Shown piece by piece: positions 7,578 through 15,669 of a stretch of 44,260 nucleotides of DNA. How positions within the stretch are numbered: position 1 is the stretch's first letter; each line of letters starts with the position of its first letter. Under the pieces are notes generated by a model. That model did no database searches. It had not been told where the DNA came from and saw only the letters and a list, made by a program, of their open reading frames with translations. The position numbers were made by a program, and so were the translations under genes. This DNA is from Clostridia bacterium (GTDB taxonomy: Bacteria; Bacillota; DULZ01), in NCBI GenBank assembly GCA_012840125.1, contig DULZ01000010.1, forward strand, positions 1 through 44,260. Direction: 5' to 3'.

Positions 7578-8241
7578 AGGACTGTTAATCTTCGATTTGG
7601 ATGATACGCTGGTACACTCTAAAATTGATTTTGACACTTTGGGGAAGTGGATGCGAAGGGAACTGGTGGACCGGGGTATTGCCCGGGATGGCCGGGAACT
7701 GGCGGCCATGTCCGTCTCCCAGCTGCTGCAGTTGGCCGACTTGTTCGACCGGGAGCACGGGACCGGTCACGGGGCAGAACTCTGGCGCAAAGTCGAGGAG
7801 GCGGAAATGGAAGGCATGGCCCGGGCCACGGTGGAGGACGGAGCCCCGGGAGTGTTAGCGGAACTGAAAGCCAGGGGTTTTGTTTTATGTATTCTGACTA
7901 ACAATACCCGGTTGGTAGCCACCACGGTGCTGCGGAAGTTTTCCCTGGACCAATACATCGATACTCTCATGACCCGGGAAGAGGTGACCAGGCTGAAACC
8001 GGATCCGGAAGGGCTCCTGCGCCTCAAGGAAAAATACCGGGAACAGGTGGACCGGGTGTTTTTCGTTGGCGACAGCTGGATTGACGGGTTGGCGGCCAAC
8101 CGGGCCGGGATACCTTTTATCGGTTTCAATTGTCTTGAGCCCCGGGATGTGGAGATGGTGGACAATGTTTCCAATTTGAGGGAATTGGTTAGGTTATTAA
8201 GAGAAATCAGTCCCCTTGAGGAAGGTGGTTGTGATGGCTAG
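7567..8241 (+). CDS. HAD-superfamily hydrolase, apparent AUC start
   Basis: About 224 aa, phosphatase of the HAD fold. Motif I (FDLDDTLVHS) supplies the nucleophile Asp and acid Asp; motif II is LTNNT, motif III lies around RLKPDP, and motif IV is GDSWIDGLAANRAG. The reading frame has no ATG, GTG or TTG upstream of motif I after a stop at 7534; the TTG at 7597 would cut motif I. GGAGGA at 7553-7558 sits eight bases before an ATC (7567), giving MAGKGLLIFDLDDT if read as start, which matches the family N-terminus. A CTG at 7582 is the alternative. Overlaps the ATPase stop by 11 bases and the next gene by 8. Confidence 0.8.
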   Translation: MAGKGLLIFDLDDTLVHSKIDFDTLGKWMRRELVDRGIARDGRELAAMSVSQLLQLADLFDREHGTGHGAELWRKVEEAEMEGMARATVEDGAPGVLAELKARGFVLCILTNNTRLVATTVLRKFSLDQYIDTLMTREEVTRLKPDPEGLLRLKEKYREQVDRVFFVGDSWIDGLAANRAGIPFIGFNCLEPRDVEMVDNVSNLRELVRLLREISPLEEGGCDG

Positions 8242-9376
8242 AAAGACCCTGTATCTCTGCTTGGTTGCTGCCCTCATCTTATCCTTTTTTCCCGGCGTAC
8301 CGGCGGCGGCCGCCGGGCCCCCTCCGCCGGAAGTTACGGCGCCGGTGGCCCTGCTGATGGATGTGACTTCCGGGGACATCATCTATGCCAAAGGAGAAAA
8401 CGAACGCTGGGAACCGGCCAGTTTGACCAAGATCATGACCCTCTACTTGCTCAATGAGGCCCTGGCAGAGGGCAAGATCAGCTTGGAGGAGGAGGTGCTG
8501 ATCTCGGAAAACGCCTGGCGCACCACCGGCTCGAAAATGTTTATTGAAGTGGATACCAGGGTGCCGGTGGAAGAGCTGATCAAAGGTATTACCATCGTGT
8601 CCGGCAATGATGCTTGCGTGGCCGTTGCGGAGCGGCTGAGCGGTTCCGTGAGTGCCTTTGCGGATCAGATGAACGCGAAAGCCAAGGAATTGGGGATGGA
8701 AAATACCCATTTCGTTAATCCCCACGGGTTGGGAGACCCGGATCATTATTCCACCGCTAAAGATTTGGCCACTTTGGCGCGGCATTACCTGCTGCGCTTC
8801 CCCGAAATGTTGCAGTATCACTCCACCCCCAGTTACACCTACAACAATATCAAGCAGCAAAACTATAACGGGCTGCTCAAGTACCCGGAAATTGACGGCC
8901 TCAAGACAGGCAGGCTGACCGGGACTTATAACTTGATCGCCACCGGGCAGAAAGACGGCTACCGCTTGCTGGCGGTGATTCTGGGCGCCGGCAGCGAAAA
9001 AGAAAGAGAAGCCGATGCATATGCCCTCTTAACCTACGGTTTCAACAACTATCAAGCCCTGAAAGTGGGCGATCAGGGACAAGAATACGGTACCGTCCGT
9101 GTCTACAAGGGCAAGAAGGGACGGGTGGCCGCGGTGCTGCCTGAAGATTTGCTGGTGACGGTCTTAAAGGGTGAAAACCCGGAAATCAAAGCCGATTTGC
9201 CCAAGTACCTGGAGGCCCCTCTCCAAGCCGGGGATCAGATCGGGGAACTGGTGGTGCAAACCCGGGACGGGGAGAAAAGGTACCCCCTGGTGGCAAAGGA
9301 GGAAGTCCCCAGAGGGAATTTCTTGAAAGTGTTTTTCCATTCCATCTGGCTTACTTTACGCGGGCTATTTAGCTAA
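8234..9376 (+). CDS. dacF: D-alanyl-D-alanine carboxypeptidase (penicillin-binding protein, peptidase S11)
   Basis: 380 aa exported serine peptidase that trims the terminal D-Ala of peptidoglycan stem peptides. ATG 8234 follows GGAAGGTGG; the first 27 residues are a Sec signal peptide. The three penicillin-binding motifs are present: SLTK (Ser63, Lys66), SGN (123-125) and KTG (224-226). A C-terminal beta domain is followed by an amphipathic tail (FLKVFFHSIWLTLRGLF), typical for membrane anchoring in the DacA/DacF group. The symbol dacF is by resemblance; dacA or dacB-type roles cannot be excluded. Confidence 0.9.
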   Translation: MARKTLYLCLVAALILSFFPGVPAAAAGPPPPEVTAPVALLMDVTSGDIIYAKGENERWEPASLTKIMTLYLLNEALAEGKISLEEEVLISENAWRTTGSKMFIEVDTRVPVEELIKGITIVSGNDACVAVAERLSGSVSAFADQMNAKAKELGMENTHFVNPHGLGDPDHYSTAKDLATLARHYLLRFPEMLQYHSTPSYTYNNIKQQNYNGLLKYPEIDGLKTGRLTGTYNLIATGQKDGYRLLAVILGAGSEKEREADAYALLTYGFNNYQALKVGDQGQEYGTVRVYKGKKGRVAAVLPEDLLVTVLKGENPEIKADLPKYLEAPLQAGDQIGELVVQTRDGEKRYPLVAKEEVPRGNFLKVFFHSIWLTLRGLFS

Positions 9377-9382
9377 ATGAAC

Positions 9383-9409
9383 AGGGACCCGGAGATGCAG
9401 CGGGTCCCT
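9383..9409 (+). terminator. Terminator after the carboxypeptidase gene
   Basis: AGGGACCCG/CGGGTCCCT arms with a nine-base loop, seven bases after the stop codon and followed by TTTAG. Confidence 0.6.
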
Positions 9410-9447
9410 TTAGACTGTATGCAAAGGAACAGCCTGTCAACAAGCTG

Positions 9448-9477
9448 CAGGGACCCGGAAAAGCGCCCGGGTCCCTG
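9448..9477. repeat. Second copy of the GGGACCCGG hairpin
   Basis: CAGGGACCCGG/CCGGGTCCCTG arms repeat the stem of the hairpin at 9383-9409 about 60 bases away. It is placed directly after the stop of the minus-strand amidohydrolase, so it may be the terminator of that operon, though no T-run follows on the minus strand. Confidence 0.5.
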
Positions 9478-9480
9478 TCC

Positions 9481-10380
9481 TTATGCTTGGGCTCTTAAGC
9501 CCGCTTGGGCCATTAGTTTTAGAGCGTTGTCCCGCAGGATCATCTGCTCCTCGGCCGGCGTGAGGCCCCCGTTGGTCTTGATGTCGTCCAGGAACATGGC
9601 GAAGTCTGCCTCCTTTTGCCGTTTGGGGTAGAGGAGCAGGGGAAAATCCGAGCCGTACAGGAGTTTCTCCGGTCCCACCAGGCGGCATACGGCACGGAAG
9701 ACCCGGCTGCCGTACAAGAGGGGGCTGGCGGCCGTGTCGTAATACACGTTTTGCATGGCCGCCTTAATCTCCGGCCAGAGCTCATAGTAGGGAAGTCCGC
9801 CGCCCCAGTGGGCCAGGATGAGTTTCAAGTTGGGGAATTCCCTGGCCAGATCATAGAAGCCGGCTAAGGGGGTGGGGTCTTTGCCAGGGTAGATCCTGCC
9901 CACCGGCTCACCTACATGGATATTGACCAGCATCCCGCAGGCATCGGCTGCTTCCATGACCTGGCGGAATTGGGGATCCCGGAGTTCCCAGCCCTGAGCG
10001 CCGGGGCCCATTTCCCCCACGCCGATAAAGCCGGCCCGGTAGCATCTTTCCACTTCCCAAACCGCCCGCCAACCGGCCTTGGGGTTTACACTGGCGAAGG
10101 CTTCGAACCGGTCCGGGTATTTCTTGATGATCTCCATCATGTAATCGTTGTGGTACTGGCACAGGCCGTGATCCCGCCAGTACCAGCCCTGCATGACGAT
10201 TTTTTCCACCCCGGCGGCATCGGCCAGGGCAACGGCTTCTTCCGCCGTGGCATAACGCTGCAGGGTGCATTTGGGGTCCGCCAGCAGGCCGAAATAGGTG
10301 TCCAGGCGGCAGTACTTTTCCTGGTTCTTGATCACGTCCAGGGGAAACATGTGGGTATGAATATCGATTATGCCCGGCAT
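9481..10380 (-). CDS. Amidohydrolase-2 family metal-dependent hydrolase
   Basis: 299 aa TIM-barrel hydrolase (PF04909 type). ATG 10380 is preceded by GGAGGGGAGGAAG. Metal-site marks are the N-terminal HTH (IIDIHTHMFP), ILAHWGGGLPYYE, YYDTAASP and LLYGSDFP with the catalytic Asp. Its first 13 bases overlap the 3' end of a paralogue (10368-11279), and both share the order of all motifs, so they are a tandem duplication, possibly working as a pair. Family members include decarboxylases and hydrolases; the substrate is not predictable. Confidence 0.87.
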   Translation of the reverse strand: MPGIIDIHTHMFPLDVIKNQEKYCRLDTYFGLLADPKCTLQRYATAEEAVALADAAGVEKIVMQGWYWRDHGLCQYHNDYMMEIIKKYPDRFEAFASVNPKAGWRAVWEVERCYRAGFIGVGEMGPGAQGWELRDPQFRQVMEAADACGMLVNIHVGEPVGRIYPGKDPTPLAGFYDLAREFPNLKLILAHWGGGLPYYELWPEIKAAMQNVYYDTAASPLLYGSRVFRAVCRLVGPEKLLYGSDFPLLLYPKRQKEADFAMFLDDIKTNGGLTPAEEQMILRDNALKLMAQAGLRAQA

Positions 10381-11279
10381 GACTCTTCCTCCCCTCCCTT
10401 TTCGAGCCCGAGGAGCCTGGCGGCATTGTGGTAAAAGACGTTGTGTAAAGCCGGCTGGCCGGCAATTGCCCCTTGCAGGCCGGCCAGCCAAGAGCCGTAA
10501 TCCGGTTCCTCCGGGCCGGCGGTCTTGAACACCAACGGGTAATTGGAGCCAAACAGGATCTTCCGGTCCCCGGTGATGCAGACGGTGTCCGCCAGCATTT
10601 TCGGCGAGCCGGGCTTGGTATGGCCGGCGGTGTCGTAATAAACATTGGCTAGGCATTGCGGCAAGCCTTTTAAGAGCTCATAAAAGGGCAGGCCACCGCC
10701 CCAGTGGGCCAGCACCATTTTCAAGAGCGGTTTCTTTTGAGCTAGGTCCACATACTGCTGTAAAGGCACGGTAGACCTGCCCTGGTACCGGGGCCCCAGC
10801 GGTTCGCCGGCATGCAGGGTAATGGGTACGTCCAGTTCGATGCATAAATCACAGATGCGCAAGAAATCCTCATCATCCAGGCGAAACCCTTGCCCCTCCG
10901 GGTCTAATTCGCCGACGCCTTTCATCCCGGCGGCAATGCACCTTTCGATCTCCCGCAGGGCATTAATCCCGTCATTTGGATTCACCGTGCAAAACCCGAT
11001 AAAAAGGTCCGGGTGAGCCTGCATGGCCGCCAAGGTATACTCATTTTGCCTCCGGCAGCTTTCGTAGGAGATCATGGGCCAGCCCTGGACCACGGCGCGC
11101 TGCACCCCGGTTTTAGCCATGTCCCGTGCAGCTTCGTCATAGTTCACCCAGCGGTGCCCGCCGCGGCGGCGCGGTGTATCCACCAACCGGTAACCGAAGT
11201 AGGGATCAACGGCGGCGAAGGCCGGCGGGTCTGTTCCTATTTCTTCCGGCAGCAGGTGGATGTGAAAATCGATGATCAA
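10368..11279 (-). CDS. Amidohydrolase-2 family protein with Asn in place of the catalytic Asp
   Basis: 303 aa paralogue of the downstream hydrolase. TTG 11279 is the likely start, seven bases after GGAGGAGGG; another TTG six codons upstream overlaps the ribosome site. Motifs are DFHIHLLP, VLAHWGGGLPFYE and YYDTAG, but the conserved GSDYP motif reads ILFGSNYP, so the usual metal-binding and proton-transfer Asp is Asn. The protein may therefore be inactive, use a different mechanism, or have a non-catalytic role beside its neighbour. It lies 21 bases after the DedA gene, in the same operon. Confidence 0.83.
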   Translation of the reverse strand: MIIDFHIHLLPEEIGTDPPAFAAVDPYFGYRLVDTPRRRGGHRWVNYDEAARDMAKTGVQRAVVQGWPMISYESCRRQNEYTLAAMQAHPDLFIGFCTVNPNDGINALREIERCIAAGMKGVGELDPEGQGFRLDDEDFLRICDLCIELDVPITLHAGEPLGPRYQGRSTVPLQQYVDLAQKKPLLKMVLAHWGGGLPFYELLKGLPQCLANVYYDTAGHTKPGSPKMLADTVCITGDRKILFGSNYPLVFKTAGPEEPDYGSWLAGLQGAIAGQPALHNVFYHNAARLLGLEKGGEEESCRA

Positions 11280-11300
11280 GATGTTTCCCTCCTCCAATGT

Positions 11301-11882
11301 TCAGCGGCTGGTTCTCGCTAACCGGCGTGTCAGGCAGAAAACCAACACCAGTGACAGAATCAGGCTGAAACCCACCAGCGCATACTGGCTGACAATTTCT
11401 ACGGCTTGGAGCCAGTGCTTACCCAGGATCATACCCAGGTAAAGGTACGCGAATATCCAGGGCGCAATCCCCAGTCCCGTGCAGATTAGGAACGGGATCA
11501 ACCTGGTCTTGGCCATACCGGCAATGAAAGAGACATAATTGCCAAACAGGAAAGGCCGGCTGACGGCCACGATAATTAATCCGTAGCGATCAAACCACTC
11601 CTGAGCTGTATCGAGATAGACGGCCGGCAGGCGAAAACGGCGAAAAACCTTTTCCACGGCGGGACGCCCTCCGTAGCGACCCAAGAGATAAGGAATGATA
11701 GCGCCTGCCATGTAACCGGCCACCCCCAAGCCTGTGGCCGCGGCCAAATCCTGCATATCCCGGCCCAGGATAAAGCCGGACCAGGCCAGCAGCAGTCCGC
11801 CCGGCAGGGGAATGGCTATCCCTTCCATCAGGGTGGTGAGCAGGATTAGGGGATAACCTTGGAGCTTAAACAACCATTCCAT
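11301..11882 (-). CDS. DedA-family membrane protein
   Basis: 193 aa. ATG 11882 follows GGAAGGA by about seven bases; longer upstream readings have no ribosome site. Hydrophobic segments with the family marks EGIAIPLPGG near the N-terminus and SRPFLFGNYVSFIAGMAKTR in the middle (shown as landmarks) place it in the DedA/SNARE-associated family, several of whose members act in polyprenyl- or phospholipid transport and envelope homeostasis. It is the first gene of the operon with the two amidohydrolases. A second, distinct DedA protein is at 22088-22702. Confidence 0.87.
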   Translation of the reverse strand: MEWLFKLQGYPLILLTTLMEGIAIPLPGGLLLAWSGFILGRDMQDLAAATGLGVAGYMAGAIIPYLLGRYGGRPAVEKVFRRFRLPAVYLDTAQEWFDRYGLIIVAVSRPFLFGNYVSFIAGMAKTRLIPFLICTGLGIAPWIFAYLYLGMILGKHWLQAVEIVSQYALVGFSLILSLVLVFCLTRRLARTSR

Positions 11883-11920
11883 GGGCAATCCTTCCAAAAT
11901 ATGAAATGTGGGGCAATAAT

Positions 11921-11949
11921 AGCATAATCCAAGGAAAGCCGTTTGGCAA
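11921..11949 (-). promoter_or_regulatory. Promoter of the DedA/amidohydrolase operon
   Basis: TTGCCA (11944-11949) - 17 bases - TATGCT (11921-11926) on the minus strand, about 40 bases ahead of the DedA start. Confidence 0.5.
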
Positions 11950-12102
11950 CTACCGGCATGATCGGATTCGTTATCCGGGCAGGCCGTGGGGGACGGGGGC
12001 CGGAGGCCGGGCCTGTCTAGCAGAAATTGGCTGGCGAATGGCGGAGGAAAACCGGCGATATGAGTCGAACTATTCAATCAATTCTGTATAAGGGGGAAAG
12101 AA

Positions 12103-13704
12103 ATGCTCCTCAAGCCCTTGGGCCTTCAGGCCAAGATTACCTGGCTGGCCTTTAGCGTGGTGCTGATATCCCTGGTGCTGGGAGCTGTGGTGCTGGTAGG
12201 TCATTACGCCAGGAGCCTGGAGCAGGAAATCGGGTACCGGGCCCTGGCCATCGCGCGAGCCCTGTCGCAAATGGAAGAAATCCAGCAAAACGTAGGCAAG
12301 CCCGGCGGCAGTGAAGTCATTCAACCGATTGCCGAGCGGACCAGGTTGGCCACCAATGTGGAGTATATCGTCGTCCTGGATATGAACAAGATCAGGTATT
12401 CTCACCCGCTGGAGTCGTACATTGGCACCACCTTCGGCGGTGGGGATGAAGGCCCCGCTTTTGCCAACCACGAGTATTTGTCCCGGGCGGAAGGTGTTCT
12501 TGGCCCGTCGATCCGGGCTTTCGTGCCGGTGAAAACCGATGAAGGATTAACCCAAGTCGGCGTGGTAGTGGTGGGAGTGTTAACGCCGACTCTCCGGCAG
12601 ATCCTGTTTGATATTCGCTGGGAAATCGGTGTTTCTTTACTGGTGGGCATCCTGGCCGGTTTTATCGGTTCTGTTTACCTGGCCAAAGATATTAAGAAAA
12701 CTCTATTTAACCTGGAGCCCTGGGAGATTGCCCAGTTATTGGAAGAAAGAATCGCGATTTTTCAGGCTTTGGAAGACGGTATTGTGGCTATTGACCGGGA
12801 ACACAAGATTACCGTGTTTAATGAAGCGGCAAGAAGGCTGACCGGTGTTTCCGGTGATGTCATCGGCAAACCCATCCTGGAAGTGATCCCCGATTCCCGC
12901 CTGCCCAAGACGGCGGTTACGGGGGAAGCGGTGTTCAACCAGGAACGCCCCATCGGCAAATCCGTGATTCTGACCAGCCGCTTTCCCATCAAAGTGAAGG
13001 GCGAAATTGTCGGAGCTGTTTCCTTGTTCCGCGACAAAACGGAAGTGCGCCGCCTGGCCGAGGAACTGACGGGGGTGAAACAGTTCATCGAGGCCTTGCG
13101 GGTCCAGAGCCATGAATATATGAATAAGCTGCATACCATTGCCGGCCTTTTGCAGCTGAAGCGCTATGAAGAAGCCATGGAGTATATTTTCGCCGTCAGC
13201 GAGGAACAGCAGGAATTGACTACTTTTCTGGGACGGAATATCAAAGACTACAGCGTGGCCGGGCTGCTGCTAGGCAAGTACAGCCGCGCCAAAGAGCTGC
13301 AGATTGAGCTGGTAATAGACCGGCGCAGCCGCATGTCTTCTTGGCCGGAGCAGGGAGAGAGTGCGCCGCTGGTTATCATTCTGGGCAACTTGCTGGAAAA
13401 TGCCATGGAAGCCGTGGCCGACATGCCTGCCGAAAGGCGAAAAGTCTACTGCTCCCTGCGGGAGGAGCAGGGCATTTTGGAAATTGTGATCCGGGATACA
13501 GGTCAGGGCATACCGGCAGCCATCCGGGACCGGATCTTCGTGCAGGGCTTTTCCACCAAAGGTACCCAACGGGGATACGGCCTCGCTTTGGTCCGGCAGG
13601 CGGTGCTGAGCTGCCGGGGGGAGATACAAGTGGAGAGTATTGAGAACCAGGGGACTACCTTTACGGTTCGTTTACCTGTTGGCACAGGAGGTCGAGAGCC
13701 ATGA
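12103..13704 (+). CDS. Membrane sensor histidine kinase, CitA/DcuS family
   Basis: 533 aa. An N-terminal helix (about 9-32) and a second one (about 170-190) flank an extracytoplasmic Cache-type sensor domain. A cytoplasmic PAS domain (about 210-320) follows. The phosphoacceptor is His337 in VQSHEYMNKLHTIAGLLQL, the Spo0B-like helix typical of the citrate/C4-dicarboxylate sensors. The ATPase domain has NLLENAMEAV, DTGQGIP and STKGTQRGYGLAL boxes. The stop overlaps the response regulator start by four bases. With the TRAP binding protein two genes on, the likely signal is a carboxylic acid. Confidence 0.92.
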   Translation: MLLKPLGLQAKITWLAFSVVLISLVLGAVVLVGHYARSLEQEIGYRALAIARALSQMEEIQQNVGKPGGSEVIQPIAERTRLATNVEYIVVLDMNKIRYSHPLESYIGTTFGGGDEGPAFANHEYLSRAEGVLGPSIRAFVPVKTDEGLTQVGVVVVGVLTPTLRQILFDIRWEIGVSLLVGILAGFIGSVYLAKDIKKTLFNLEPWEIAQLLEERIAIFQALEDGIVAIDREHKITVFNEAARRLTGVSGDVIGKPILEVIPDSRLPKTAVTGEAVFNQERPIGKSVILTSRFPIKVKGEIVGAVSLFRDKTEVRRLAEELTGVKQFIEALRVQSHEYMNKLHTIAGLLQLKRYEEAMEYIFAVSEEQQELTTFLGRNIKDYSVAGLLLGKYSRAKELQIELVIDRRSRMSSWPEQGESAPLVIILGNLLENAMEAVADMPAERRKVYCSLREEQGILEIVIRDTGQGIPAAIRDRIFVQGFSTKGTQRGYGLALVRQAVLSCRGEIQVESIENQGTTFTVRLPVGTGGREP

Positions 13705-14369
13705 TCGGTATCGTGATCGTCGAAGATGACCCAATGGTGTTAGAAATAAACCAGCAATACATTGAAGCAGTGGGAGGCTTTCGCATTCTCGGCACGGCGA
13801 CTCATGCCGCCGAGGGATTGGAATTGGTGCGCCAGCTGCGCCCGCAGCTGCTGCTCTTGGATGTGTTTTTGCCGGATCAGAAAGGAATTGAAGTGCTGCA
13901 GGAAATCAGGCGTTTGGAGCTGCCCACCGATGTGCTGATGGTGACGGCCGCCCGGGATGTGGAGACCATCCAGCTGGGTTTTCGCTACGGGGTGGTGGAT
14001 TATATTATCAAGCCCTTCCGTTTTGAAAGGATTAAAAGCTCCCTGGAATCTTACCGGGAGATGTACTACCGCCTGCAGGAAAAAGAGGCATTGAACCAAG
14101 CGGACATTGATAACATGGGACTGGGCAAAGTTAAGGCGGTGAAGGAGGAACTGCCGAAAGGCCTGACGGAAACCACTTTGAAACAGGTTTTGCTCCTGCT
14201 GGTGAAAGGGAGAAAGAGTTATTCCGCCGAGGAAGTGGCCGCTGAAGTCGGTTTGTCCAGGGTGACGGCCCGCCGCTATCTGGAATACCTGGAGAAGACG
14301 GGCCGAGCGGAACTGGAACTGCAGTACGGCTCCGTCGGCAGGCCGGTCAACCGGTATCGCCTCAAATAG
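13701..14369 (+). CDS. Response regulator, CitB/DcuR family
   Basis: 222 aa. The receiver domain occupies about 1-120, with the acidic pair EDD at 8-10, phosphorylation site Asp54 (LLLLDVFLPD), and a Lys in IIKPF. The C-terminal part (about 150-222) contains a helix-turn-helix (YSAEEVAAEVGLSRVTARRY), as in DcuR/CitB regulators. It is translationally coupled to the kinase (ATGA overlap). Likely targets are transport genes for the sensed acid, possibly the TRAP operon at 23056-26008. Confidence 0.92.
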   Translation: MIGIVIVEDDPMVLEINQQYIEAVGGFRILGTATHAAEGLELVRQLRPQLLLLDVFLPDQKGIEVLQEIRRLELPTDVLMVTAARDVETIQLGFRYGVVDYIIKPFRFERIKSSLESYREMYYRLQEKEALNQADIDNMGLGKVKAVKEELPKGLTETTLKQVLLLLVKGRKSYSAEEVAAEVGLSRVTARRYLEYLEKTGRAELELQYGSVGRPVNRYRLK

Positions 14370-14385
14370 CGAAAAGGTGTTAGCC

Positions 14386-15417
14386 ATGATGAACAAGGTG
14401 TACGTCTTTTGCCTGATTTGCCTTTTCTTACTGCCGTTGGTGTCCGGATGCCAGACGCGGGCCATGGACTTGGAGCAGGTAAGTTACGAGGAAAGAATAG
14501 TGATCAAGTTCTCCCATGTGGTAGCGGAATCCTCACCGAAAGGGCAAGCGGCCAATCGTTTCGCCGCTTTGGTGAAGGAAAGGACCGGCGGGAGGGTGGA
14601 AGTGCAGGTTTATCCCAATTCCGTCCTCTATAAGGATGGGGAAGAAATGGAAGCTCTAGTCAAGGGACAGGTGCAGATGATCGCCCCCGCCACGGCGAAA
14701 GTGGCGGAGAAGTTCCCCCTGTGGCAGATTTTTGACTTGCCTTTTCTCTTCCTGAATGAGGAAGAAGTACACCGGGTGATGGACGGGGAAGTGGGGCAGC
14801 AGTTGTTTCAAATGCTGGAACCTCACCGGATCAAAGCCATCGCCATGTGGGACAACGGGTTTAAACAGATTACCACCACCGTCCCATTGCGAAAACTGGA
14901 GGATTTTAGGGGCATCAAGTTCAGGGTGATGCCGGGCAGCCTGGTGCTGGAGCGGCAGTTCCGCTTGCTGGGCGCGGAACCGGTGCCCTATGCTTTCGAT
15001 GATGTTTATAAAGCCCTGGAAGAAGGAAGAGTCCAGGGAACGGAAAACTCCGCCTCCAACATCTATTCCAAGAAGTTCTATGAACTGCAGCCCTATCTTA
15101 CGATCAGCAATCACGGGTTCTTAGGCTACGTGGTTCTGGTGAACGGTCCTTTTTGGGATAACTTGCCGGAGGATATCAAGTTGATCATCGAGGAAACCAT
15201 GGAGGAGGTTACCCAGTGGCAGCGGGAGATGGCGGCGGAGCAAAATGCAGCTGACCTGGAAGCCATCCTGGGCACCGGCCGGGTGGAAGCCTGGTGGTTA
15301 ACCCCGGAGGAAAAAGAACGCTGGCGTCAAATGATGCAGCCTGTTTACCGGGATTTTGAAAACCTGGGCGGGGCTCAGTTGCTGGCCAGCGCCAGGCGAG
15401 ATCTGGGCCTCGATTGA
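14386..15417 (+). CDS. TRAP transporter solute-binding lipoprotein (DctP family), linked to the two-component system
   Basis: 343 aa. ATG 14386 lies about nine bases after AAAAGG. The N-terminus is a lipoprotein signal with lipobox LVSGC (Cys22). The body has DctP-family features: IKFSHVVAESSPKGQAANRF, a conserved basic stretch near KFRVMPGSLV that contains the carboxylate-binding Arg of the family, and FDDVYKALEEGRVQGTEN. No Q or M membrane genes follow; a terminator does. A binding protein encoded next to a Dcu-type sensor pair resembles Bacillus DctB, which assists signal perception, so a co-sensor role is plausible. Confidence 0.88.
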   Translation: MMNKVYVFCLICLFLLPLVSGCQTRAMDLEQVSYEERIVIKFSHVVAESSPKGQAANRFAALVKERTGGRVEVQVYPNSVLYKDGEEMEALVKGQVQMIAPATAKVAEKFPLWQIFDLPFLFLNEEEVHRVMDGEVGQQLFQMLEPHRIKAIAMWDNGFKQITTTVPLRKLEDFRGIKFRVMPGSLVLERQFRLLGAEPVPYAFDDVYKALEEGRVQGTENSASNIYSKKFYELQPYLTISNHGFLGYVVLVNGPFWDNLPEDIKLIIEETMEEVTQWQREMAAEQNAADLEAILGTGRVEAWWLTPEEKERWRQMMQPVYRDFENLGGAQLLASARRDLGLD

Positions 15418-15435
15418 TGGTTTAAGCAAGGGGTA

Positions 15436-15532
15436 GGCACAGGCCAGAGGCTGTGCCGTCTTCCCGGGCAGCCGGTATGGACCGGAGGCAGCTCAGGTAC
15501 GGCTCGCTCCGGTGATACCGGTTGCCTTTTTT
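15436..15532 (+). terminator. Compound terminator after the sensor/binding-protein operon
   Basis: A first hairpin GGCACAG/CTGTGCC (15436-15457) is followed by a longer structure (15467-15526) in which GGCA-CCGGTAT pairs with ATACCGG-TGCC and the inner ACCGGAG pairs with CTCCGGT. Six T residues follow directly (15527-15532), making this a strong intrinsic terminator. Confidence 0.85.
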
Positions 15533-15570
15533 GTTAGGTGATCCCGCCGGGCAGGCCGTGTCTTGTCACG

Positions 15571-15599
15571 TTGACTGTTAAAAGGAGGAGGAGTACAAT
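15571..15599 (+). promoter_or_regulatory. Promoter of the znu-AmmeMemoRadiSam operon
   Basis: TTGACT (15571-15576) - 17 bases - TACAAT (15594-15599). An inverted repeat ATACACC/GGTGTAT (15613-15633) lies just beyond the expected start point and could be an operator for a metal regulator or a leader hairpin; no recognised Zur box is visible. Confidence 0.65.
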
Positions 15600-15669
15600 C
15601 TACTTGAATGAAATACACCGGTCCCGGGTGTATCCGGGGTGCTATCCGGTAATACTGGAAGTAGACGCC

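Noticed and set aside
9383-9477. Paired GGGACCCGG hairpins as insertion-sequence ends
   Set aside because: Only 30-40 bases lie between them, with no target duplication; simple terminators of converging genes explain them better.
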